Shown one piece after another: positions 26,372 through 35,176 of a stretch of 64,000 bases of DNA. The notes under the pieces were generated by a model. That model made no database searches, was not told the origin of the DNA, and saw only the letters and a program-made list of their open reading frames with translations. The stretch covers positions 1-64,000 of the forward strand of contig NZ_BMMK01000004.1 of assembly GCF_014645795.1 (NCBI RefSeq). Reading direction: 5' to 3'. Made by a program: the position numbers and the translations under genes. Position 1 is the first letter of the stretch. Each line of letters begins with the position of its first letter. Source of the stretch: Longimycelium tulufanense. GTDB taxonomy: Bacteria > Actinomycetota > Actinomycetes > Mycobacteriales > Pseudonocardiaceae.

Positions 26372-26638
26372 GTGGAGGCGGGTTCGAGCAAGGTGACCGT
26401 CCGCTATTTCGCCGGCGCGCGGGCGGCGGCCGGCGTGCCGGAGGACGTGATGGACGTTCCCGGTGGCGCGACGGTGGCCGACGTGCTCCAAGCCGCGGTG
26501 CGCGAGCGGGGCGAGCGGTTGGGTCAGGTGCTCGGCGCGTGCAGCTTCCTTCTTGATGGGGTAGCGGTTCGGGACCGGTCGATCGTGGTGACCGACGGCG
26601 GTCAACTGGACGTGCTGCCCCCGTTCGCGGGCGGCTGA
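26372..26638 (+). CDS. moaD: molybdopterin synthase sulfur carrier subunit
   Basis: An 88-residue ubiquitin-fold protein ending in the required Gly-Gly (PFAGG), which is adenylated and thiocarboxylated to donate sulfur to MoaE. Core strands VTVRYFAGARAAAGV and LDVLPPFAGG are typical. GTG at 26372 is two bases after the moaA stop, so the pair is one transcript. Confidence 0.93.
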   Translation: MEAGSSKVTVRYFAGARAAAGVPEDVMDVPGGATVADVLQAAVRERGERLGQVLGACSFLLDGVAVRDRSIVVTDGGQLDVLPPFAGG

Positions 26639-26657
26639 TCCGGCGGGCTCGCTCGGC

Positions 26658-26707
26658 GGGCCGCGCGACAGTGCACCGAGGGTCGCTGGATTCTCCTCGC
26701 GCGGCCC
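26658..26707 (+). terminator. hairpin after moaAD
   Basis: GGGCCGCGCGA and TCGCGCGGCCC form a perfect 11-bp stem with a 28-nt loop starting 20 bp after the moaD stop. The long loop makes it a weaker terminator candidate. Confidence 0.5.
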
Positions 26708-26826
26708 AGCTTCTTCCCCCTTCGGCAACCTTGGCGCCGCGTCTTGTCTCACCCCCGGTGATGAGACCGCTACCACGCGCCGCTAACGTGTGATCTCGAT
26801 CGTGTCGTTGATCACGAGGGGGTCCC

Positions 26827-27852
26827 GTGGCCGGCCGGACGAAGTTGGGCGCTGTCCTCGTGTCGTTGTTCGCCACACTCCTACTGGCCGGACCGGTCTC
26901 GGCGGCTCCCGCCGTCACCGTCACCCCGCTGCCGAACGCGCACGCGCACAACGACTACGAGCACCAGCGGCCACTCTTCGACGCGCTGGACCGAGGCTTC
27001 ACCAGCGTCGAGGCGGACATCTACCCCACGTTCGGCAAGCTCTACATCGGGCACTACCCGTGGGACGTGCGCCCGGACCGCACCCTCCAGTCGCTCTACC
27101 TGGAACCGCTGCGGCAGCGGGTGGCCGCCAACGGTGGCCGGGTGTTCCCGGGATGGGACGGCGAGTTCCAACTGCTGGTCGACGTGAAGGACAACGAGCG
27201 CGACGGGTACCGGTGGCTCGACCAAGCCCTGCGCGACCCACGCTACGCCGACCTGTTCACCCGCTACGTCAACGGGGCGGTGTGGCGGGGGCCGGTCACG
27301 GTGGTGATCAGCGGTCGACAGGCCCGCGACCTGGTGGCCGGCCAGAATGACCGGTACGCGTTCCTCGATGGCAACCCGGCTGACCTCGGCACCGGCGTGC
27401 CGTCAACGTTGATGCCCTTGGTGAGCGCCGACTGGAACACGTTGTTCCGCTGGCGCGGTGTGGGGCCGATGCCCGAGGAGGAGCGCGCCCGGCTGCACCA
27501 GTACGTGGCGACGGCGCACGCCGAGGGCAAGCGGGTGCGGTTCTGGGGGACGCCGGACGGCCCCGCCGACGATGCGACCGCTCGTGACGATCGACGCTCC
27601 TGCACGCTCCCGGGCCACGCCACTGGCACGAGCGAGGTTTCCGCTCCGGTCCCCGTGACCGGACCGAACTGCGACTGGGGAATGCCGGGCAGCACCCGGG
27701 ACACGACCGCCGATGCCGCTGGAGAAGCGCGGCTGGCGGTGTGGCGGGAGCTGCGCGCGGCCGACGTGGACCTGTTGGGCTCGGACGACCTCGACGGGTT
27801 GGCCGCCTTCCTCACCTCTGACCGATCCACCGCATTGGCCCGTTCGCGTTAA
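26827..27852 (+). CDS. secreted PI-PLC-like phosphodiesterase superfamily protein
   Basis: A 341-residue exported protein with a Sec signal ending in VSAAPA. The mature part starts with NAHAHNDYEHQRPLFDAL and GFTSVEADIY, the catalytic-barrel signature shared by the PI-PLC/glycerophosphodiester phosphodiesterase superfamily (AIM6-like branch), and later has LLVDVKDN and VRFWGTPD. Between WGTPDGPAD and LAVWRELRAADVDLLGSDDL lies a Cys-containing ~40-residue insert not expected in the family. GTG at 26827 follows GAGGGGGTCCC. The substrate is unknown. Confidence 0.75.
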   Translation: MAGRTKLGAVLVSLFATLLLAGPVSAAPAVTVTPLPNAHAHNDYEHQRPLFDALDRGFTSVEADIYPTFGKLYIGHYPWDVRPDRTLQSLYLEPLRQRVAANGGRVFPGWDGEFQLLVDVKDNERDGYRWLDQALRDPRYADLFTRYVNGAVWRGPVTVVISGRQARDLVAGQNDRYAFLDGNPADLGTGVPSTLMPLVSADWNTLFRWRGVGPMPEEERARLHQYVATAHAEGKRVRFWGTPDGPADDATARDDRRSCTLPGHATGTSEVSAPVPVTGPNCDWGMPGSTRDTTADAAGEARLAVWRELRAADVDLLGSDDLDGLAAFLTSDRSTALARSR

Positions 27853-28066
27853 CACCCCCGTCATGTCCGGCCCCTAGGGTCGGGCGACCGATCATCGGGG
27901 CGGGCTTGGCCCACCCCTCACCCGCAGGGGACGGCCTTGATCCATCGGGAACGGCGCCGGCGATCGATCAACCTCCCCCGGCATCGATCCAGCACCCGCC
28001 GGCCGCCACCCGAACCAGTGGATCACAAACGACAAAACGAACAAAACGATCATTCCGGTCACGCTC

Positions 28067-28082
28067 TGTGAGTACGCTCACA
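28067..28082. promoter_or_regulatory. CRP-type site 1 upstream of rpfA
   Basis: TGTGAGTACGCTCACA is a perfect match to the CRP palindrome TGTGA-N6-TCACA. In mycobacteria the CRP homologue Rv3676 controls rpfA through such a site. The sequence CACTTAGCGT follows at 28085 and recurs at 28281. Confidence 0.65.
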
Positions 28083-28190
28083 CACACTTAGCGTGCTCAA
28101 GAACATGCCGGACGTCGTAATTGACGTGAGCCAAGCCTCACCCAGAGTGATCGATCTCAGCTTGGAAACGGGCCGATAACGGTGGCCTGA

Positions 28191-29156
<966 letters not shown>

Positions 29157-29190
29157 GCCAGCTGATCGGCCAGCGCTGATCGATCGTGAT

Positions 29191-29232
29191 CGACGCTCGG
29201 CCAAGCGTGCAGTCATGCGCTTGGCCGAGCGT
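29191..29232 (+). terminator. rpfA terminator hairpin
   Basis: A perfect 16-bp stem (GACGCTCGGCCAAGCG and complement) with a 10-nt loop, 34 bp after the rpfA stop. Confidence 0.75.
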
Positions 29233-29351
29233 CGCGATCAAGCACTGTGGTCGAGTGGTGTGTCCACCCGGATGATCAGCGGTGTGATCGAGCCGCACGG
29301 TCGAGCTTCGTGGTCGAATGGCTGATCCGCGGATGATCAACACGGTCAGCG

Positions 29352-29394
29352 AGGCCCTGGTCGGGTCGACGTCCCCCGGACCCGACCAGGGCCT
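29352..29394. terminator. second hairpin between rpfA and moaE
   Basis: A perfect 16-bp stem (AGGCCCTGGTCGGGTC and complement) with an 11-nt loop. It lies between two convergent genes and probably ends the moaC-moaE transcript. The rest of the gap 29157-29486 shows no gene. Confidence 0.7.
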
Positions 29395-29486
29395 CGTCAC
29401 ACCCTCGACACCGCTGCCACTTCACGCCGAAGCACCGGCTCACCCCACACCCGTCGGGCTGCCTGCCGCGCATCGGCGGCATGGTC

Positions 29487-30437
29487 TCAGGGGCAGTTGA
29501 CCCATTCCTCGGTGCCGTCGGCGAACACCTGGCGCTTCCAGATGGGCAGTCGCCGCTTGAGTTCGTCGACCAGCTCGGCGCAGGCGGCGAACGCCTCCTG
29601 CCGGTGTTCCGCCGCGACCGCGCACGCGAGCGCGACGTCGCCGACGGCGAGCAGCCCGAGCCGGTGGCTCACCGCGATGGCCCGCAATCCGGGGTGCCGG
29701 CCGGCGACCTCGTGGGCGACCTCGTCGATGACCGCGCCCGCGCCCGGGTGGCCGGTGTACTCGAGCTCGCGGACACCACGGCCGTGGTCGTGGTCGCGGA
29801 CGACTCCGTCGAACGTGACGACCGCGCCGGCACCGCGGTCGGCGACCAGCCGTGCGTGTTCCTCGACGTCCAGTGGCGTGTCCACGATCACGGCCCGCAC
29901 CACCTCGGCGGGGTCGCGGCGCACCGGCCCGTGTGTCTGGTGCCCGTGGCCGGTGCTGGCGTGGTCTCCCCCGCCGAGCTGGTCGACCGCGTGATCCAAC
30001 ACCCCGGCGAGCACGTCGAGACCATCCCGGACGCCCCCGGTGGAGCCGGGCAGGTTGACGACGAGGGTGCGGTCGGCGACGCCGGCCACCCCTCGCGAGA
30101 GCACGGCGGTCGAGACGGCGGACAGCCCCGCGGCGCGGATGGCGTCAGCGATCCCGGGCACCTCGTAGTCGAGGACGGCCCGGGTTGCCTCGGGCGTGCG
30201 GTCGGTGGGGTTGATGCCGGTGCCCCCGGTCGTGATCGCCACGTCGACCCCGGCGACCACGGCGTCGCGGAGGGCGTCAGCCACCGGATCCCCGTCGGGG
30301 ACCACGACCGGCTCGCCCACCTGGTACCCGCGCTCGCGCAGCCACTCGACGATCAGCGGCCCCGTGCGGTCGGGGTAGACGCCCGCGCTGGCTCGGTTCG
30401 AGGCGACCACGACGCGTGCGGTGCGCTCCCGGCTCAC
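29487..30437 (-). CDS. MogA-MoaE fusion: molybdopterin adenylyltransferase / molybdopterin synthase large subunit
   Basis: A 316-residue two-domain protein. Residues 1 to about 165 are a MogA/MoaB domain that adenylates molybdopterin (ITTGGTGINPTDRTPEA, NLPGSTGGV). After a His/Gly-rich linker (GGGDHASTGHGHQTHGP), residues ~185-316 are MoaE, which takes sulfur from MoaD (FDGVVRDHDHGRGV, LEYTGHPGAG, and the Lys-bearing LPIWKRQVF). In M. tuberculosis mog and moaE2 are separate neighbours, so the fusion joins two adjacent pathway steps. GTG at 30437 overlaps the moaC stop by four bases. Confidence 0.92.
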   Translation of the reverse strand: MSRERTARVVVASNRASAGVYPDRTGPLIVEWLRERGYQVGEPVVVPDGDPVADALRDAVVAGVDVAITTGGTGINPTDRTPEATRAVLDYEVPGIADAIRAAGLSAVSTAVLSRGVAGVADRTLVVNLPGSTGGVRDGLDVLAGVLDHAVDQLGGGDHASTGHGHQTHGPVRRDPAEVVRAVIVDTPLDVEEHARLVADRGAGAVVTFDGVVRDHDHGRGVRELEYTGHPGAGAVIDEVAHEVAGRHPGLRAIAVSHRLGLLAVGDVALACAVAAEHRQEAFAACAELVDELKRRLPIWKRQVFADGTEEWVNCP

Positions 30438-30916
30438 CTGTCCTGCGGCCTGGTCCACGTGTCCCCCTTCCCGCCCTCCTTGCGCTCCACCCGCACCGCG
30501 TCGAGCACGGCCGCCGGGTCCACGGCCTTGACCATGTCGTGCAGGGTGAGCCCGGCGACCGCCACGGCGGTGAGCGCCTCCATCTCCACCCCGGTACGGT
30601 CGGTGCTCCGCACGGTGGCCGTGATGCGCACCTCGCCGCCCTCCGCGACCAGGTCGACCGTGACGCCGGAGAGGGCGATCGGATGGCACAGGGGCACCAG
30701 GTCGGGCGTGCGCTTGGCGGCCATGATCCCGGCAATGCGGGCCGTGGCCAGGGCGTCGCCCTTCGGGAGCCCGTCCCGGCGCAGCAGCTCGACGACCTCT
30801 TCGGTGGTGTGCAGGACACCGGTCGCCACGGCGCTGCGGGCGGTCGGCTCCTTCCCGGAGACGTCCACCATGCGCGCGGCGCCCGAGGCGTCGACGTGCG
30901 TCAACCTTTCGCCCAT
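30434..30916 (-). CDS. moaC: cyclic pyranopterin monophosphate synthase
   Basis: A 160-residue enzyme that works with MoaA to form cyclic pyranopterin monophosphate. Signature segments are MVDVSGKEPTARSA, LPKGDALATARIAGIMAAKR, LVPLCHPIALS and LTLHDMVKAVD. Length is standard. It is the first gene of the moaC-mogE unit, overlapped by GTGA with the fusion gene. Confidence 0.95.
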   Translation of the reverse strand: MGERLTHVDASGAARMVDVSGKEPTARSAVATGVLHTTEEVVELLRRDGLPKGDALATARIAGIMAAKRTPDLVPLCHPIALSGVTVDLVAEGGEVRITATVRSTDRTGVEMEALTAVAVAGLTLHDMVKAVDPAAVLDAVRVERKEGGKGDTWTRPQDR

Positions 30917-30949
30917 ACCGCGATGCTAGATGGCTGACTGTGAAGGGCA

Positions 30950-31054
30950 TCACCCGACCGGCGCAGCCGGCGCGGCGTCGGGAAGCCAGGCGTCCGCGCC
31001 GAACACCTCGTAGTGGAGTCGCTCCGCGGGGACGCCGCGCCCGAACAGGCCCGC
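30950..31054 (-). pseudogene. 3' remnant of a flavohemoprotein-like oxidoreductase
   Basis: Read on the minus strand, 30950-31054 encodes AGLFGRGVPAERLHYEVFGA followed by DAWLP and a stop. This is the usual end of flavohemoglobin or ferredoxin-reductase-type NAD-binding modules (RIHYEVFG...). An in-frame TAG stands immediately before AGLF, and nothing upstream continues the enzyme, so only the last ~34 codons survive. Confidence 0.6.
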
Positions 31055-31077
31055 CTATAACCCGATGAGACGGTCGG

Positions 31078-31413
31078 TCAGCCGAGGGTCCCCATACAGG
31101 ACCCGCATCGCCGGGTTGCCTTCAGTGCGGTGTTCCCGTGGGTGGCCGCTGCGGGCAGTTCCTTACTGATCTGGCCCCACAGTCCTGCCGCCGGGTTGAT
31201 GATCCACCCCCACGTTGGGGGCGCGATGTCGGATTCCGACAGGTGGCCACAGGCACCGGGGATGTGAGCGCAGCCGCTCTCGTGGATGAGGATGGTGTCG
31301 GGCTGGAAATGCTGTCGGCCTCCCGTCGCCCGGGTACGCCCCATGGCCCGGTCCGGGATGTGGCAGGCGCACCCTGCCCCCACCGGGAGGTCACATCTCT
31401 CGCACCTGATCAT
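31078..31413 (-). CDS. small Cys-rich protein, hypothetical
   Basis: A 111-residue protein starting MIRCERCDLPVGAGCACH, with a CxxC pair, a second CxC pair and further Cys/His in HESGCAHIPGACGH, suggesting one or two zinc sites. Base composition and codon use are less GC-rich than neighbours, and the gene sits where the body of a flavohemoprotein-like gene has been lost, so it may be acquired. I do not recognise a named family. A longer frame to 31464 exists, but ATG 31413 gives the CxxC at the N-terminus. Confidence 0.5.
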   Translation of the reverse strand: MIRCERCDLPVGAGCACHIPDRAMGRTRATGGRQHFQPDTILIHESGCAHIPGACGHLSESDIAPPTWGWIINPAAGLWGQISKELPAAATHGNTALKATRRCGSCMGTLG

Positions 31414-31572
31414 GCGGTGCTGTATATCGACTACCGGTCGACCGCCCACCGCTTTAGGGACCACTCGTTACGAGTGCAAACGAGGTCTGTGAGGTGTCAA
31501 GAACCGGCGCCCGAACACGACCAGATCATGCTCTCCGACCGCGAGCATGATCCCTCAGCCATCCCGCGTCCT

Positions 31573-31614
31573 TGGTGTGGTCGGCTTCCGCGGTGTTCGG
31601 AAGCCCACCACACC
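31573..31614 (-). terminator. sphingomyelinase gene terminator
   Basis: TGGTGTGG-TC-GGCTTCCG pairs with CGGAAGCC-CA-CCACACCA, a 16-bp stem interrupted by a 2-nt internal loop, 17 bp after the minus-strand stop at 31631. Confidence 0.7.
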
Positions 31615-31630
31615 AGGATCACGGGCAAGC

Positions 31631-32593
31631 TCAGCGGGCGGCGGTGGCGAACACCGGGTAGTGGTCGGAGTAGTCGGTGTAGCTGTACTCCTTGCCCCAA
31701 GAGGTGACCGTCCACTTCGGAGAGTGGACCATCCGTGTCTCGTTGCCCCAGCGGCTCGGGCCGGCGTGCCCGGACAGCAGCAACACGTGGTCGAGCTGCT
31801 GGCGCGCGTGGTCGGGGTACCGGTCTGCCGTGATCGAGTTCGTCTGCGGGTCGAAGGAGTAGGGGTGGCCGCTCGTGACCTCGGGCGCACGTGCACCCAA
31901 CGCGCGCAGGGCCTCGCCGAACTCGCCCGAGTGCCGGTCGATGTTCAGGTCACCGGCGACCACGACGGTCTCGTTCGCCGGGATGTTCTTGGACCGCACG
32001 AAACCGGCGATCTCGGCGATCTGCTTGGCCCGCACCGACACCTCGCCCTGCGAGCATCCCGTGTCGTCGGCCTGCATGTGGGTGCCGATCACGTGCACCG
32101 GGCCGGCGGGCGAGTTCAGCCGCACATACACGAACCCCTTGTTGGCGTGGAAGTCGGCGCCGCAGGCGTCCTTGTAGACGTACTGGATCTGCTCGGCGAT
32201 CGGCCAGCGGCTGATCACGGCGACGCCGCCGTCCTCGACGACCGTGTCGGAATACGAGCCCATGGTGGCGTCCCACCCGCTGCGCGAGCGACCCATGACC
32301 GGTGTCTGGTGCGGATAGGTGTCCGCGAGGCTGGCCAGCAGCCGGTCGGAGGATCCGTTGTCGAACGCCTCCTGCAGCACCACCACGTCCTGCCCGTCCA
32401 ACACGCCCTGCGAATCAATGAGATCCGCGCGCGTCTGCTGGCCCCAATTGGGATAGATGGTCCGCGAGAACAGGAACACGTTGTAGGTGGCGACTTTCAG
32501 GTCCGCGGGAACGGCGGATGCGACGGGTGCCGTCGATAACGTCAGGCCGATAACCGCCAGCGCGAACAGGATGGGAACGACTCGTGATCGCAT
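31631..32593 (-). CDS. secreted sphingomyelin phosphodiesterase-like protein
   Basis: A 320-residue exported enzyme of the endonuclease/exonuclease/phosphatase superfamily, closest in pattern to bacterial sphingomyelinase C. The signal ends in VASAVPA; LKVATYNVFLFSRTIYPNWG starts the catalytic domain. Metal and catalytic landmarks are VVLQEAFD (Glu), IGTHMQADD, VVVAGDLNID and the C-terminal YSDHYPVF (Asp-His). It would hydrolyse sphingomyelin or similar phospholipids outside the cell. ATG at 32593 is the natural start for the signal peptide. Confidence 0.88.
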   Translation of the reverse strand: MRSRVVPILFALAVIGLTLSTAPVASAVPADLKVATYNVFLFSRTIYPNWGQQTRADLIDSQGVLDGQDVVVLQEAFDNGSSDRLLASLADTYPHQTPVMGRSRSGWDATMGSYSDTVVEDGGVAVISRWPIAEQIQYVYKDACGADFHANKGFVYVRLNSPAGPVHVIGTHMQADDTGCSQGEVSVRAKQIAEIAGFVRSKNIPANETVVVAGDLNIDRHSGEFGEALRALGARAPEVTSGHPYSFDPQTNSITADRYPDHARQQLDHVLLLSGHAGPSRWGNETRMVHSPKWTVTSWGKEYSYTDYSDHYPVFATAAR

Positions 32594-32750
32594 GGCGGAG
32601 AGCGTCGTTCGCCTGTGCGGCCAGACGAAGATCGGCAGATGGCGTCGCGATGAACGTCGACTTACAGGAATGCCCGGGAGAACGCTTGGCAGGCGGTAGG
32701 TGGGAGAGCGGCGGAGGGCTCCACCGCATCCCTCCGCCGCTCTGGCCAGC

Positions 32751-32936
32751 TCAGTCCAGGTCTAACGTGCCGTTCTTCACCTGGGATAAGAAGGAGGAGA
32801 AGGCGTCGCGACCAAACGCCAGCACCGGACCGGCCGGGTCCTTGCTGTCCCGCAGAGCCACGCCGCGGCTGAGCGCAGCGACCTCTACGCAGTTCTGCAA
32901 CTCGCTGCTCCGACTGCTCTTTCGCCACTCCATCAC
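32751..32936 (-). CDS. DUF397 protein
   Basis: A 61-residue DUF397 protein: WRKSSRSSELQNCVEVA, VALRDSKDP and a C-terminal FSSFLSQVKNG are the family hallmarks. Such genes nearly always follow an XRE/DUF5753 regulator in actinomycetes, in arrangements likened to regulator/partner pairs of the BldB/WhiJ kind. GTG at 32936 overlaps the regulator's stop. Confidence 0.9.
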   Translation of the reverse strand: MMEWRKSSRSSELQNCVEVAALSRGVALRDSKDPAGPVLAFGRDAFSSFLSQVKNGTLDLD

Positions 32937-33781
32937 ATCATCTCCAAACGACTTACCCGATCCGATATGAACTTTAGGGACTCGGTCACGCCCATCGCGA
33001 TGCCGTCCATCATCGCTTGCGCAGCCTCGTAAGCATCCACGTCCTCGGGTCGATGCAGGAACATCCCCGAAATTCGATTCTCAAGGCACACGATGGGATC
33101 GGAGTCCGAAAACCTGAATATCGTGAAGGCTCCCTCCATCGCCGGGTACCAGTCGGCCTCCAGCGGGATCACACGGATCCCTACGGATGGCCACGTTGCC
33201 GCCTTGAGAAGGAAACGGAGCTGCTCGGTCATAGCGTGAACACCGCCAACCACCGTCCGCAGGGCCGCCTCGCCCACCATAGCGATGAACCGCAGCGAGT
33301 CACGCTCCAATACGGAGCGGCGGCCGAGCCGGATTGCGACACGAGTCTCGACCTCGGCTGGCGACTTGCCACTTCTGGCCATGATCGCGCGGGCGTAGTC
33401 AGCCGTCTGAAGCAGGCCAGGTACCAACAGCGGCGTCACTTCGGTGATATGTGTTGCGGTCCGCTCGAACTCGCAAAGTGCTGCCAATTGCTCCCGCTGG
33501 GCAGGCATCCCGACTGACACCCACTGCGGTCCGTCCGGCCGCCTGGCAAGCGCAAGTATCTCCTCTCGCCTGCTCCCACTGACACCGACAGCGGCCAAGT
33601 AGGTAGCTACGTCCTCAACCTTCGGGGGTCGTGCGCCCGACTCCCAGTGGCCGATGGGCGCGTGACTCTGCAACTTCAGCTTCTCCGCAAGCTCACGCAT
33701 GGTCAGGCCGGCTTCCTTGCGCGCCTGCCGGAGCTGTGCGCCCAACGCACGCGCCCGAGGTGTGCTTTTGTAACTGCCCAC
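32933..33781 (-). CDS. XRE family regulator with DUF5753 domain
   Basis: A 282-residue DNA-binding protein. Residues ~10-70 are a Cro/C1-type HTH (LRQARKEAGLTMRELAEKL, then APIGHWESGARPP), and the rest is the DUF5753 domain (VPGLLQTADYARAIM, RLGRRSVLE, ADWYPAMEGAFTIFRF). WhiJ-like proteins of this build regulate development or antibiotic genes in Streptomyces. The partner DUF397 gene overlaps its 3' end. Confidence 0.92.
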   Translation of the reverse strand: MGSYKSTPRARALGAQLRQARKEAGLTMRELAEKLKLQSHAPIGHWESGARPPKVEDVATYLAAVGVSGSRREEILALARRPDGPQWVSVGMPAQREQLAALCEFERTATHITEVTPLLVPGLLQTADYARAIMARSGKSPAEVETRVAIRLGRRSVLERDSLRFIAMVGEAALRTVVGGVHAMTEQLRFLLKAATWPSVGIRVIPLEADWYPAMEGAFTIFRFSDSDPIVCLENRISGMFLHRPEDVDAYEAAQAMMDGIAMGVTESLKFISDRVSRLEMM

Positions 33782-33925
33782 GGGACGCAGCCTAGCCCTG
33801 CTCGGGGGCAGGAGATCCGCCCGATCGAACGATGGCGCGATCTGTAACCGGTCGACACGATGTACCCGTTACAGCGTCTGTACCACATCCAGATCCGATC
33901 ATCGGCCGGGCAGGAAGTGATCTTG

Positions 33926-34306
33926 ATGGGCGACTCCTGGCGGAGCATGGCGAACCCGCATCGGGTGAGCTATGTCCGCATCGTCAAGGGCCGGCGCCTT
34001 CGCGTCTGCTCCGAGGTCGTTGACGACTACGGCTTCTACCTGGGTCTCACCCGGAAACTGGACGTCTGCGAGAACGCGGCGGCCTACGCCGCCGCGTTAC
34101 TCGAGGACTCGCTGCACCAAGCCAGCTCCAGCCATCTCCGGCACCCCGGTCACTGGCTCGTCATCGTCGACCGGATCAACCCCGACGGCTCCGAACGTCG
34201 GGTCTGCGTCACCGATGTCGAGGTCCTGCCCAACCTCAGGGTCCAGATGCGTCGGCACGCCCACAGCCGGGCGTGCCGTTGCGATCGGAGAAAGGAAATC
34301 GCGTGA
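33926..34306 (+). CDS. hypothetical protein
   Basis: A 126-residue soluble protein beginning MGDSWRSMANPHRVSYVRIV, with a His/Arg/Cys-rich C-terminus (RRHAHSRACRCDRRKE). No family recognised. ATG 33926 is preceded by AGGA at a suitable distance. It is divergent from the XRE regulator, which could control it, and overlaps the next gene by four bases, so it is probably real. Confidence 0.55.
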   Translation: MGDSWRSMANPHRVSYVRIVKGRRLRVCSEVVDDYGFYLGLTRKLDVCENAAAYAAALLEDSLHQASSSHLRHPGHWLVIVDRINPDGSERRVCVTDVEVLPNLRVQMRRHAHSRACRCDRRKEIA

Positions 34307-34578
34307 TCAATCTCGTGGTGTTCGGTGTCCTCCTCACCCTGACCGGCGCGACCTTCCTCTACCTGGAGTATCACTACCGCGCGGCCACACCGACCGGGGA
34401 ACACGCGCCCAGAGACGGCTCGGTCACCGTGCAACGCCTCATCGATCGCCTCAACAACGACCTGGTTGCGGTCACCGCCGCGCGCGAGTTCCCCGGCCGG
34501 CCGACAGCGAGTCTCATGTGGACTCAAAAGTCGCCGAACCAACGGCTTGAGTCGCCGTCGGCGGGGTGGCCGTGGTGA
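34303..34578 (+). CDS. hypothetical membrane-anchored small protein
   Basis: A 91-residue protein with one N-terminal hydrophobic segment (LVVFGVLLTLTGATFLYLEY) and a hydrophilic remainder. GTG at 34303 overlaps the upstream stop as GTGA, indicating co-translation. Its last ~20 codons overlap the 3' end of the convergent gene at 34514, so the C-terminus may be an accident of sequence decay. Confidence 0.5.
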   Translation: MINLVVFGVLLTLTGATFLYLEYHYRAATPTGEHAPRDGSVTVQRLIDRLNNDLVAVTAAREFPGRPTASLMWTQKSPNQRLESPSAGWPW

Positions 34579-35023
34579 TGATCCCAAGGTGGAGGATCGT
34601 GTTGGACGTTCCGCTCTCCTGGGCGAGAGCGAGCGGGAACTCGTGGGAGAGCTTCACCGAGAGGTTCCCGTCCTTGTCGGTCATAGGGGTGTCGGTGTCG
34701 AGAAGGACCGTTGGGACGGGAAGACCCACCGGAGTTCCCGGCGCCACCTTCACCGCAATGTTCACACCGATGGCCGCCACCGCCGCCTGGGTGCTGGGCG
34801 GCAACCCCGTGCAGTTGGTCACGCTGGTGTAGGTGATCTTCTGGGTCAGGGGGAGCGCACCCGGGACCGAGGATGGGTTCTCGATCGTCGTGGAGCACTT
34901 CGGTTGGGCATGTGCCGCGGGGGCGTGGACGAGCCCCTGACCGACGAACAGCGCGGTGCTCAACAGCGTGAGCGCCGCGGCGTACATGAGGAATCTGCGA
35001 AGTTGAATGCGGAGCGTTTCCAT
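34514..35023 (-). CDS. secreted hypothetical protein
   Basis: A 169-residue exported protein. A signal peptide (FLMYAAALTLLSTALFVGQG, cleavage near AHAQP) precedes a Thr/Ser/Val-rich, probably all-beta domain with two Cys (PKCSTTIEN, VTNCTGLPP) that could form a disulfide. No family recognised. ATG at 35023 was chosen because GGAGG lies nine bases upstream; an earlier ATG at 35038 overlaps that site. Confidence 0.65.
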   Translation of the reverse strand: METLRIQLRRFLMYAAALTLLSTALFVGQGLVHAPAAHAQPKCSTTIENPSSVPGALPLTQKITYTSVTNCTGLPPSTQAAVAAIGVNIAVKVAPGTPVGLPVPTVLLDTDTPMTDKDGNLSVKLSHEFPLALAQESGTSNTILHLGIITTATPPTATQAVGSATFEST

Positions 35024-35176
35024 GAGCAAGACCTCCATGGCGGCAGCGGACGGCCGCCGCGTGAGCTGCACTCGTCATTTCCCTTCTGGCGTCGTGCCTT
35101 CTACTCATAAGACGCTCGAAACGCTCCGAACACGCAACAAAATCTTTGTTTCCGATCTCCCCTGAGCACGGGACAC

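Noticed and set aside
31138..31707. Plus-strand 189-codon frame over the Cys-rich gene and the sphingomyelinase terminator
   Set aside because: It runs through a terminator hairpin and lacks a ribosome-binding site. The minus-strand frame has a convincing CxxC protein.
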